Source: an uncultured Eubacteriales bacterium
GTDB lineage: Bacteria > Bacillota > Clostridia > Lachnospirales > CAG-274
Length of the DNA: 33,892 nt
NCBI GenBank assembly: GCA_949738935.1
Contig: CATJCJ010000312.1
Span: 1 to 33,892 of the forward strand
Reading direction: 5' to 3'
Shown here: piece after piece, positions 1 to 6,999 of the stretch
Position numbering within the stretch: the stretch's first letter is position 1
How the letters are laid out: the number at the start of each line of letters is the position of its first letter
Translations under genes and position numbers: made by a program
The notes under the pieces: generated by a model
What the model was told of the DNA's origin: nothing
The model's database searches: none
Seen by the model: the letters and a program-made list of their open reading frames with translations, nothing else

Positions 1-410
1 AGGCAGGCGTAGTCGAAAGCCTACGTCAACTGACGGCAACGCGGTGAAAATGATTTTTGACCGCCGAACTTTTTCATTTTTTAAGTTGATTGACTATAAA
101 ACCTTGAGACGCTGTCCCATACCCTGCAAGCCCTTTAAAAAGGGCTTGACCCTAAACTTTATAGTGAAAGAACTTAAAAAGAAGTAAAAAAATTTATTTT
201 ACTCAAAAGTCTGCGAAGTGCTTCACAATTCGCTTACCGACTTTTGCCGCAGGCAGACGTAAAATATTTTTTTACCGTTATTCAAGTTCTTTCACTATAA
301 TAAGCAAAAACTATCGTTTTTGCCTGAAAATTTATTATTCTTTTGGCGAAACGCGTTTTTGCTTAAAAGTTTTTGTCTCGCTTTTTTTAGATTTTAGACA
401 GGTTCTAAGA
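1..410. repeat. Composite intergenic repeat block
   Basis: This stretch holds no gene. Positions about 85-161 and 298-323 belong to a repeat family also seen, in the other orientation, at about 14833-15003. The shared landmarks are a GACGCTGTCCCATACCCTGCAAG-like segment, the hairpin AAGCCCTTT/AAAGGGCTT and the hairpin GCAAAAAC/GTTTTTGC (304-323). The copy is interrupted at 162-297 by a smaller element listed separately. Positions 384-410 match the terminal sequence of the element that lies just after pyrE (TCTAAGA..CCTGTCTAAAA, here inverted). The far left (1-90) contains short inverted repeats such as CGTAG/CTACG that I cannot assign to a family. Confidence 0.6.
162..297. mobile_element. 136-bp MITE-like element with TA duplication, nested in another repeat
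   Basis: The ends are perfect 14-bp inverted repeats, TAGTGAAAGAACTT at 162-175 and its complement at 284-297. Similarity between the arms continues inward (TAAAAAAATTTATTTTAC against TAAAAAAATATTTTAC). A TA flanks each side (160-161 and 298-299). The related repeat at 14906-14950 carries the uninterrupted sequence CCCTAAACTTTAATAAGC on its complement. Removing the element plus one TA from this locus restores that sequence exactly. A TA duplication is typical of IS630/Tc1-mariner-type transposition. No coding capacity exists inside, so movement would need a transposase encoded elsewhere. Confidence 0.8.
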
Positions 411-428
411 TGTTTATGGAAAATTTTA

Positions 429-457
429 TTGACGGTTACTATGTGTAAAAGTATAAT
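429..457 (+). promoter_or_regulatory. Promoter for the DUF1961 gene
   Basis: TTGACG (429-434), a 17-bp spacer and TATAAT (452-457) form a near-consensus housekeeping sigma promoter. It lies 35 bases upstream of the ATG at 492, between the end of the repeat block and the gene. Confidence 0.75.
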
Positions 458-491
458 GAAATCATAAAATAAATTCGGGAGGTTTTTAATT

Positions 492-1166
492 ATGAAATAT
501 CAAAAAAACTTAATTTATGATAATTTACTTTCATGCGAAAAAGATGTAGAAGATTTTATAGCTGAAGGAGCTCCGAGTATTTACTTTGATAACAAAAAAA
601 TGTATATGACAAACGCAGTTGACGCAAGTATAAAAGAAAAATCAAATTTTGTGTTTTGGTGTCCAATAGATTTTCCTGATAATATTATTATTGAATGGGA
701 ATTTCGGCCTGTCAGTGAGCCGGGGCTTGCGATAATGTTTTTTGGTGCCAGAGGAATACATGGAGAAGATATATTTGATAAAAAATTAAGTCCTCGTGAT
801 GGACGCTATGAGCAATATCACAGCGGCGACATTAATGCTTTTCATATATCATATTTCAGAAGAAAGTGGGATAAAGAACGCCGATTTCACACCTGTAATC
901 TCAGAAAGAGCAAAGGCTTTTATTTGGTTTCTCAAGGCGCTGACCCCATTCCTGATGTTGATGACTGCCAAGGCTCCTATAAAATAAAAATTTCAAAGAT
1001 AGATAATAACATTGATTTTTATATTGATAACCTTCATATTTTTAATTTTTATGACGATGGACATACATACGGCGCCCATATTGGCGGAGGAAAAATCGGT
1101 TTTAGACAAATGGCGCCTCTTAAAGCCGAATATAGTAATTTAAAGGTTTATGAAGTAATAAAATAA
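492..1166 (+). CDS. DUF1961 family protein
   Basis: The 224-residue product matches the DUF1961 family as I recognise it: a WCPIDFPDNIIIEWEFRP strand, then PGLAIMFFGARG, then QYHSGDINAFHISYFRRK. These are the hallmark blocks of this concanavalin/laminin-G-like beta-sandwich family. Members are of similar length and often occur with carbohydrate-degrading enzymes, but their activity is not established. There is no signal peptide, so the protein is probably cytoplasmic. The start is supported by a CGGGAGG Shine-Dalgarno site about eight bases upstream of ATG 492. It is a single-gene unit with its own promoter. No terminator is obvious before the pyrE promoter. The family assignment is good; a role in sugar handling is only inference. 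Confidence 0.8.
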   Translation: MKYQKNLIYDNLLSCEKDVEDFIAEGAPSIYFDNKKMYMTNAVDASIKEKSNFVFWCPIDFPDNIIIEWEFRPVSEPGLAIMFFGARGIHGEDIFDKKLSPRDGRYEQYHSGDINAFHISYFRRKWDKERRFHTCNLRKSKGFYLVSQGADPIPDVDDCQGSYKIKISKIDNNIDFYIDNLHIFNFYDDGHTYGAHIGGGKIGFRQMAPLKAEYSNLKVYEVIK

Positions 1167-1269
1167 AATTTAAGGTTGGATTGCTATAATAGACCTGTTT
1201 AGTAACTTCCATAATAAAGCTTGACAAATAAATTTTCGTGTGTTTGTCCTTATATATATAAAAAGCGTA

Positions 1270-1298
1270 TTGAAATATCAGTTGGTTTGTGTTAGAAT
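1270..1298 (+). promoter_or_regulatory. pyrE promoter
   Basis: TTGAAA (1270-1275), 17-bp spacer, TAGAAT (1293-1298), 37 bases before the pyrE ATG. A TTGACA at 1221 has no correctly spaced -10. The short leader leaves no room for a PyrR-type attenuator. Confidence 0.6.
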
Positions 1299-1334
1299 AA
1301 TTGAGGAAAATAAGGTTTTTTAAGGAGGATAAAG

Positions 1335-1985
1335 ATGTCTTATAAAAAAGAATTTGTTAAATTTATGTATGACTCAAATGTTCTTACTTTTGGAGAGTTT
1401 ACGTTGAAAAGCGGAAGAAAAGCTCCGTATTTTATTAATACGGGAAATTATAAAACAGGAGAACAAATCAGTAAACTTGGTGGGTTTTACGCTAAATGTA
1501 TAATTGAGAATAATATTGACGCTAATGTGTTTTTTGGCCCGGCTTATAAGGGTATTCCTCTTTGTGTGGCGGCGGCCTCTTCTATGTTTTTGGATTATGG
1601 AAAAAATGTTAATTATTGCTTTAACAGAAAAGAAGCTAAAGACCATGGTGAGGGTGGTGTTATTGTTGGTCACAAACTTTCCTCATCTGATAAAGTTCTT
1701 ATAATAGAGGACGTTATTACCGCTGGAACAGCTATAAGAGAAACTTTGCCTATTCTTAAGGAAGCTGACAACCCTGATGTTTCGGGCGTTATTATTTCTG
1801 TTGACAGAATGGAAAGGGGGAAGGGTGATAAATCCGCTGTTTCTGAGGTTTATGATGAGTTTGGAATAAAAGTTTATCCTATAGTTACAATTGAGGATAT
1901 TATTGAGTGTATTCAGGACGGAACGGTTGAGGGCAAAGAATATCTTGATAAAATGATTGAGTATAGAAAAAATTATGGTGTTTGA
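1335..1985 (+). CDS. pyrE: Orotate phosphoribosyltransferase
   Basis: PyrE joins orotate to PRPP to give orotidine 5'-monophosphate in pyrimidine synthesis. The 216-residue product has the usual bacterial length. An N-terminal FTLKSGRKAPYFINTG segment binds orotate, and VFFGPAYKGIPL lies in the core. The acidic PRPP loop VLIIEDVITAGTAIRE falls at about residues 118-133. The flexible catalytic loop is represented by FNRKEAKDHGEGG. An AAGGAGG-type ribosome site precedes ATG 1335. No other pyr genes adjoin it, so it is a solitary pathway gene here; pyrG lies 27 kb away. A repeat element begins nine bases after the stop codon. Confidence 0.95.
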   Translation: MSYKKEFVKFMYDSNVLTFGEFTLKSGRKAPYFINTGNYKTGEQISKLGGFYAKCIIENNIDANVFFGPAYKGIPLCVAAASSMFLDYGKNVNYCFNRKEAKDHGEGGVIVGHKLSSSDKVLIIEDVITAGTAIRETLPILKEADNPDVSGVIISVDRMERGKGDKSAVSEVYDEFGIKVYPIVTIEDIIECIQDGTVEGKEYLDKMIEYRKNYGV

Positions 1986-1993
1986 TATAAAGG

Positions 1994-2141
1994 TCTAAGA
2001 GCCTGTCTAAAATCTAAAAAAGCCTGTCTAAAAACAAAATATACACAAAAAATCAGCGAAAATAATATCATTTTGAAACGTAATGATATTATTTTCACTG
2101 GTTTTTTGGATATTTTAATAGTTTTTAGACAGGATCTAAGA
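1994..2141. mobile_element. MITE-like inverted-repeat element abutting pyrE
   Basis: The outer ends read TCTAAGAGCCTGTCTAAAA (from 1994) and the complement of TCTTAGATCCTGTCTAAAAA (2122-2141). The core contains a perfect 15-bp inverted repeat, 2058-2072 against 2082-2096, with a 9-base loop, followed by GGTTTTTTGG. The left end is doubled: CCTGTCTAAAA occurs at 2002 and again at 2033, as if one end had been inserted into or duplicated beside another. A terminal fragment of the same family is at 384-410. The long hairpin with its T-rich tail could also serve as the pyrE terminator. Confidence 0.65.
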
Positions 2142-2206
2142 TTTGGATATCTTAAGAATTGTAACATAAATTTAATGGTGATGAAATTTTGTTGTAGTAT
2201 TTGTTT

Positions 2207-2214
2207 GCTATAAT
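2207..2214 (+). promoter_or_regulatory. Extended -10 promoter for the Ig-repeat surface protein
   Basis: TATAAT at 2209-2214 is preceded by TG-C, giving an extended -10 (TGCTATAAT from 2206). No good -35 is seen at 17 bases, which an extended -10 can compensate for. It is about 50 bases upstream of ATG 2264. Confidence 0.5.
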
Positions 2215-2263
2215 AAAAGTGGAAAATAGTATATATATAATTTGATTATGAAAGGGTGATTGT

Positions 2264-4210
2264 ATGTTGAAAAAAATAATGGCTGTTCTTGCGTCAATAG
2301 TTGTCGCTATTTCGTCTTGTTGTGTATTTTCTACAGCTTCTTTCGCCGCGGGAGTTAATGATATTGACGGTGTTTATTTAAACGGTGAGAAATTGATTTT
2401 TAATGACGCTCAGCCTACAATTATTAATGGCAGGACTATGGTTCCTATCCGCGCGACCGCCGATTATTTTGGTATGCAGACAGATTGGAACAAAGAAACT
2501 GAAACTATGACTTTTACAAAGGGTGACCGTGTTACTGTACATAAAATGAGAACAAATGTTATTACAGTGAACGGTGAGGCCATTACTTTTGATTCTCCGT
2601 CTATAAATTCTATGAATCGTACTCTTATGCCTGTTCGTATGCTTGGTGAGGCTATAGGAGCGACTGTTGACTGGAACAGTGATTTGAGGCAGGTTATTAT
2701 TACAACGGAAACTCCTTCTGTTTTGACGGCGACAGCCTCAAGCACAACAATTACTTCGGGAGGGGAAGTTACTATTAATATTCTCGCTTCATCGACAGCC
2801 TCAAAAGTTAAAATTGTTGACATTGACTCAAACAGTATGGTTAATGAGAGTGTTAATTACAGCGAGAATGGCGACGGTACAAAATCTTTTTCTCTTAAAT
2901 GGATTCCCAATACAACCACTACGGGATATAAGGGTGTTCAGGTTTACGCCGGAAATGAGGGCGGTTATAGTGAAACAGGTCTTCCTGTTACAATTAGCGT
3001 TGTCGCTGATAACTCCCCTAAACTTAAAAGTTATACTGTAAGTGATTATTCTGTTGACAGAAATGATTATGTCACTTTTACGGTTTATACTAACTCGACA
3101 GCTACAAAAGTTAAAATTGAGAATGATTTTAACGCTGACACAAAAGAACTTACCAGTTTTACCGCTTCAGGTGATGATAAAGTGTTTGAGGGCAGAGTTA
3201 AAATGACTAAATCCGGAAACAGGGAATTTACTATTTACGCCGGAAACGCTAGAGGATATACGAGTGAATATCAAAATGTCACTATTGATGTTGACAAAGA
3301 TAATAAAAGAGATGATGACGATGACGATGATGACGATGAGTTGAAAATTAAGGATATCGACGTTTCTGAGGATGAGGTTGGTGTTGACGGAAAGGTTTCT
3401 GTTAAAGTAACTACAACTTATGATATTAATGAGATAAATATTCTTGATGGTGATGATAAAAGAGTCGCTAAGGAAATATATGAGACAAAAAAGGACAGAA
3501 GCGATAATGAAAAAATTTGGACACTCTCGGTTCCTGTTGAGGATAAGGGTACTAATAAGTTTTTTGTATACGCTTATGCAGATGATGATGAGACTCATAA
3601 AAGCTTTTCTGTTAAGGGCATTGAGTATGATGATGATGAGCTTATTATAAAAAGTGTTACTCAGGAAGATGATGACGCTAAGGAGGGAGATAAAGTTGAG
3701 ATTGAGGTTTTGACTTCTTTGGCGGCGAAGAAAGTTGAGCTTCTTGATAACAAAAGTCAGACTATAGATTCCACCACTTCTTCCTCGAAAAGTGGTTCAA
3801 GCCGTTCTTGGACTCTTAAAATAAGTGACGCCAGACTTAATAAAAATTATTATGTCTATGCTTTTGATGAGGACAATGATGAGGTTAAATATAAATTCAC
3901 ACTTAATTTGAATGATAAAGAGGATTTGGAGATATATGATGTTGACGTTAGTGATACTTCTGTTGATTGGCGTGACGAAGTTGAGGTTACAGTAAGAACG
4001 TCGACTAATGTTGAGAGAGTTTGGATTGAGGACCCTGATGATAAAAAGGTTACTTCCTCTAAAAAACACACTAAAAAAGACGGCGATGAGTATATTTGGG
4101 AATTGAGTTTTGAGGCTGATGAGGTTGGAAGTACCACTTATACTGTATATGCCAGAGATGAGGACGGAGAGGAAGAAAAAGAAACCTTTAAGATAAGAGT
4201 CTCAAAATAA
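2264..4210 (+). CDS. Secreted protein: copper-amine-oxidase-N-like domain plus five Ig-like repeats
   Basis: The 648-residue product starts with a signal peptide (about 1-28, ending TASFAA). Residues about 36-148 form a copper-amine-oxidase N-terminal-like domain, with two copies of the GRTMVPIRA / RTLMPVRMLGEAIGATVDW pattern. Despite its name this is a wall-associated stalk module with no oxidase centre here. Five repeats of roughly 95 residues follow, each beta-rich with a T-A/V-x-x-V-x-I core and ending in an F/Y-x-V-Y-A-x-D/N strand, like bacterial Ig folds. A run of nine Asp (bases about 3313-3339) separates repeats two and three, and repeats three to five are strongly acidic, which suggests calcium binding. 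No LPXTG or SLH anchor is visible. The next gene follows after 21 bases. Confidence 0.8.
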   Translation: MLKKIMAVLASIVVAISSCCVFSTASFAAGVNDIDGVYLNGEKLIFNDAQPTIINGRTMVPIRATADYFGMQTDWNKETETMTFTKGDRVTVHKMRTNVITVNGEAITFDSPSINSMNRTLMPVRMLGEAIGATVDWNSDLRQVIITTETPSVLTATASSTTITSGGEVTINILASSTASKVKIVDIDSNSMVNESVNYSENGDGTKSFSLKWIPNTTTTGYKGVQVYAGNEGGYSETGLPVTISVVADNSPKLKSYTVSDYSVDRNDYVTFTVYTNSTATKVKIENDFNADTKELTSFTASGDDKVFEGRVKMTKSGNREFTIYAGNARGYTSEYQNVTIDVDKDNKRDDDDDDDDDELKIKDIDVSEDEVGVDGKVSVKVTTTYDINEINILDGDDKRVAKEIYETKKDRSDNEKIWTLSVPVEDKGTNKFFVYAYADDDETHKSFSVKGIEYDDDELIIKSVTQEDDDAKEGDKVEIEVLTSLAAKKVELLDNKSQTIDSTTSSSKSGSSRSWTLKISDARLNKNYYVYAFDEDNDEVKYKFTLNLNDKEDLEIYDVDVSDTSVDWRDEVEVTVRTSTNVERVWIEDPDDKKVTSSKKHTKKDGDEYIWELSFEADEVGSTTYTVYARDEDGEEEKETFKIRVSK

Positions 4211-4231
4211 TACTTATTGGAGGTCAAAAAA

Positions 4232-4702
4232 ATGACTTTTCTCGATTGGTTAATCGTTGCGGTTGTAGTTATAGGTTTAATAGTTACGGGTCTTTACTTT
4301 CTTAATAAGTGGGCTTATAAAAAAATGGATACTCAACAAACTATGATTGATAGAATGAAAAATTCTATGAGTATTTATGTTATAGATAAAAAAAGGGATA
4401 AAATAACCAATATTAATATGCCAAAGGCTGTTTCTGAACAAATGCCAAAAATATATAAAAAAATGAGACTTTGTTTTGTTCAGGCGAAAGTTGGGCCTCA
4501 GGTTATGACGCTTATGTGCGATAAGCGGGTTTTTGAGGCTATACCTGTAAAGAAAAATGTTAGGGTTGAAATTGCCGGTATGTATATTGTCAGTGTTGCT
4601 GGTATGAAGTCTCCTCAGGAAATTAAGGCGGCTAAAAAAGAAAAAAAATTAAAAGAAAAGGCTGAGAGAAAAGCTAAAAAATCTGAAAAAAGTGGTAATT
4701 AA
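4232..4702 (+). CDS. Small single-pass membrane protein of unknown function
   Basis: I do not recognise this 156-residue product. Residues about 3-24 (FLDWLIVAVVVIGLIVTGLYF) form one transmembrane helix. A soluble domain of about 100 residues follows, and the tail is very lysine-rich (KKEKKLKEKAERKAKK) and probably helical. The middle segment, with KMRLCFVQAKVGPQVMTLMCDKRVFEAIPVKKNVRVEIAGMYIV, looks like a compact beta domain. A longer reading from TTG 4217 is possible, but that codon overlaps the GGAGG site (4219-4223), which is ideally spaced from ATG 4232. The gene is 21 bases downstream of the Ig-repeat gene and ends inside the left edge of a terminator, so the two are likely cotranscribed. 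Confidence 0.75.
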   Translation: MTFLDWLIVAVVVIGLIVTGLYFLNKWAYKKMDTQQTMIDRMKNSMSIYVIDKKRDKITNINMPKAVSEQMPKIYKKMRLCFVQAKVGPQVMTLMCDKRVFEAIPVKKNVRVEIAGMYIVSVAGMKSPQEIKAAKKEKKLKEKAERKAKKSEKSGN

Positions 4703-4754
4703 AAAAGAGCCGGGCGTTTTTATGAGAGAATCTTAAAACGGCCGGCTCTTTTTT
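4701..4754. terminator. Strong bidirectional intrinsic terminator
   Basis: Arms 4701-4720 and 4735-4754 pair over 20 positions with one G-G mismatch, around a 14-base loop. The core is AAAAGAGCCGG/CCGGCTCTTTT, with A and T runs at both edges, so it can act on both strands. It separates the plus-strand surface-protein pair from the minus-strand recX-TPR unit. Confidence 0.9.
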
Positions 4755-4764
4755 ATTATTTCGC

Positions 4765-6084
4765 CTATAAATCATCGTCTTTAGTAAGTTCTTCCTCAGA
4801 GAGGTAATATTCTATGTTTTTTTCAAATTCTTTTATATCATTGAGCATTTCGTCAAAACTAAGACCGGGTTCAAGATTTGCGAATTCCTCATAAACTGAG
4901 TAAAGTTCAGATGTGTTATATGTTTTGGCGTAAATATAAGCAAGGTCTAAAAGTAAGGTTACATATAAATCTTTATTTGATTTTGAGTTTTTCAGAAGTT
5001 TTTTTAAAAGGGATTCCGCAAAAGTATATTCTTCTTCTTGTATATATGTTTTGCAGAGCGAGGCGGCGTCTTTTATGTATTCCTCGTTTTCGCTTCCAAG
5101 AATGTTTTCTTTTATATTCAGGGCTTGAGAATACATTTTTTCGGCACGTTTGTAATCTTCTTTTTTGAAATAAATGTCAGCTATGTTTTTTAGACTTGAC
5201 GCATAATACAGATGATTTTCACCAACAATATTTTTGATAATATTTAAAGCTTTCATTCTTAGTGTCAGCGCTTTGTTCTCATTGCCGCATTTTAAATAAG
5301 AGTTTGCCAGTTTGTTTAGAGCTTCGGCGTAATAGGGATGATGGTCTCCGATATATGATTTTATTAGTTCGACCGATTTTTCATAGCAATTTTTCGCCTC
5401 AATAAAATTTTTGTCTTTTTCATAAATAAAGCCTAAATAATATATATTTTTTAGATATTCTTGTGAGCGAAGTCCTTTTGTTTTTTTTATTATATCTAAA
5501 GCTCTTGAGAAGTATTCTGAGGCATTTTCTAAATCGTTTTTTTCCTCATAGGAGTAGCCAAGCATATTTAAGTTATCAGCGTAATCTAAATCTTTTTTTT
5601 CTCGATAGCTTAAAGCGGCTTTGTGGTATTTTATGGCGTTGTCAAAATCTTGAGCGTCAAAATACGCTGAGCCTAGGTTGAAAAGGCTGTCGATAAATTC
5701 CACATTGTTTTGTTCAAGAATTTCTTCCCGTATTTTACATGTTTTTTTGAAGTATTCAACAGCTTTATCGTGATTGCCCATGAGATTAAAATCTATTGCC
5801 ATATTGTTTAGTATATTTGAGAGTTTTAGATTTTTTCCCTCGATTTTGCCGACAGTTTCGGCGGCTTTTTTGTATAATTCCACGGCCTTTGAGAAATTAT
5901 ATTCTTTTGAGTAGGCGCAGGCAAGATTATAGGCGTCATCGGCAAAGTAAAGAGTTTGAACGCCGTTATTTTCTTCGTATATTTTTAGAATGCGTTCCCC
6001 GGTTAAAATCGCTTTTAACATTTCTCCCTCTTCATAGGCTTGTGTGAAGGTTTCTCTTAATTTGCTTATTTTATTTTTATACAC
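4765..6084 (-). CDS. Tetratricopeptide-repeat protein
   Basis: The 439-residue product is almost entirely tandem TPR helices, with 42-residue periods of the kinesin-light-chain/TPR_12 type. Typical units are ALNKLANSYLKCGNENKALTL and ASSLKNIADIYFKKEDYKRAEKMYSQAL. About nine repeats span residues 40-400. There is no signal peptide, membrane segment or attached enzymatic domain, so it is probably a cytoplasmic protein-interaction scaffold with unknown partners. Translation begins at a GTG (bases 6084-6082) behind a GAAGTGAG-like site. It lies 40 bases downstream of recX on the same strand, so the two are probably one transcript ending at the terminator at 4701-4754. Confidence 0.85.
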   Translation of the reverse strand: MYKNKISKLRETFTQAYEEGEMLKAILTGERILKIYEENNGVQTLYFADDAYNLACAYSKEYNFSKAVELYKKAAETVGKIEGKNLKLSNILNNMAIDFNLMGNHDKAVEYFKKTCKIREEILEQNNVEFIDSLFNLGSAYFDAQDFDNAIKYHKAALSYREKKDLDYADNLNMLGYSYEEKNDLENASEYFSRALDIIKKTKGLRSQEYLKNIYYLGFIYEKDKNFIEAKNCYEKSVELIKSYIGDHHPYYAEALNKLANSYLKCGNENKALTLRMKALNIIKNIVGENHLYYASSLKNIADIYFKKEDYKRAEKMYSQALNIKENILGSENEEYIKDAASLCKTYIQEEEYTFAESLLKKLLKNSKSNKDLYVTLLLDLAYIYAKTYNTSELYSVYEEFANLEPGLSFDEMLNDIKEFEKNIEYYLSEEELTKDDDL

Positions 6085-6124
6085 TTTAAACTCACTTCTT
6101 TCCGCAATTTTATTATTCTTTCTA

Positions 6125-6760
6125 TTATGATGAAGTTTCGTTTTTTTGAGATTGTTTTAATAAATCAAATACCGCTTTTGTTGTGTCGTATGAAAAACCT
6201 CTTCTTTGTAAAAAACCCGCTATTTTTCGGCGTTCTTTTATGTCAAAATTGTATTCGCCGTATTTTCGTCTGACAAGTTCAGCGGCCTTTTCTGTTTCGT
6301 TTAAAGGATTGTCCTCTATAACTTTTTGTGTTATTTCCTCAGAAATTCCTTTTTGCTTAAGCTCATATTTTATTCTTTCAATTCCAAAACCGTTTAAATT
6401 GAATTTGTCTCTTAAAAAGCTTCCGGCGTAGTTGTAATCGTTGATATAGTTGTATTTTTCAAGAAGTTTAATTACTTTTTCGATAATATCTTTGGGGTAG
6501 TCTTTTTCTTCCAGTTTTAAAACTATTTCTTTTTTAGTTCTTGATTTGAAACTTAAATATTTTACAGCTGTGTCGCGAGCTTTTGAAAATAAAACGTTTT
6601 CTTTTATATAATTGAGTTTCTCCTCTGAAATCTCACTTGTGTTTAACAGTTTGTAGTATAGGACATCAATTTCGTCAAGACCAAACGCAAATTCACCGTC
6701 AATAAAAATTGAATATCTTTTTGAGTTATGTTTTTGTTTTTGTATATCTGTAATTTTCAA
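6125..6760 (-). CDS. recX: Regulatory protein RecX
   Basis: RecX binds RecA filaments and limits recombinase activity. The 211-residue length fits Firmicutes RecX. The family blocks are present: ARDTAVKYLSFKSRTKKEIVLKL near residue 60, LEKYNYINDYNYAGSFLRDKFNLNGFGIERIKYELKQKGI near 100-140, and a C-terminal ERRKIAGFLQRRGFSYDTTKAVF three-helix repeat. The start codon is TTG (6760-6758) preceded by a well-placed AAGGTGAT site, and no ATG lies near enough to replace it. recA is not in the window. The gene is divergent from the C5-epimerase-like gene and leads a two-gene unit with the TPR protein. Confidence 0.92.
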   Translation of the reverse strand: MKITDIQKQKHNSKRYSIFIDGEFAFGLDEIDVLYYKLLNTSEISEEKLNYIKENVLFSKARDTAVKYLSFKSRTKKEIVLKLEEKDYPKDIIEKVIKLLEKYNYINDYNYAGSFLRDKFNLNGFGIERIKYELKQKGISEEITQKVIEDNPLNETEKAAELVRRKYGEYNFDIKERRKIAGFLQRRGFSYDTTKAVFDLLKQSQKNETSS

Positions 6761-6802
6761 ATTATCACCTTTTTTATTATATGGGCGGTTTCGAATAATT
6801 AT

Positions 6803-6846
6803 AGGAGCACCGCGTAAATCAAAAATGATTTTTATTTTTGGATTTA
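6803..6846. repeat. Relic of the ACACCGC repeat family
   Basis: GAGCACCGCGTAAATCAAAAATGATTTTTATTTTTG-like sequence here resembles the complement of the right end of the element at 8887-9026. Only one end is present, within the recX leader. Confidence 0.4.
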
Positions 6847-6882
6847 TGTTTTATATAGTTTTGAGATTTTATGGATATTTTT

Positions 6883-6911
6883 ATTATACTAGATTTTTCT
6901 ATAAATTTCAA
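6883..6911 (-). promoter_or_regulatory. recX promoter
   Basis: On the minus strand TTGAAA (6911-6906), a 17-base spacer and TATAAT (6888-6883) form a good promoter, giving a leader of about 115 bases before the recX TTG start. Confidence 0.65.
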
Positions 6912-6930
6912 TTTTTTTATTCAAATAAAG

Positions 6931-6959
6931 TTGAAATTTATATCATTTGGTGTTATACT
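6931..6959 (+). promoter_or_regulatory. Promoter for the C5-epimerase-like gene
   Basis: TTGAAA (6931-6936), a 17-base spacer and TATACT (6954-6959), about 40 bases before GTG 7000. The -35 is only about 20 bases from the -35 of the divergent recX promoter, so the two may interfere. Confidence 0.65.
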
Positions 6960-6999
6960 ATAGCATAGGTGAATATTTTTATATAAAGGGTGTTTTTTT

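Noticed and set aside
1221-1256. TTGACA at 1221 with TATATA at 1251 as the pyrE promoter
   Set aside because: The spacer is about 24 bases. TTGAAA-17-TAGAAT at 1270-1298 is properly spaced and closer to the gene.
2264-4210. Calling the stalk-domain proteins copper amine oxidases
   Set aside because: Only the small N-terminal-like module is present. There is no catalytic domain, topaquinone motif or copper-binding histidine set in this protein or in the one at 16879.
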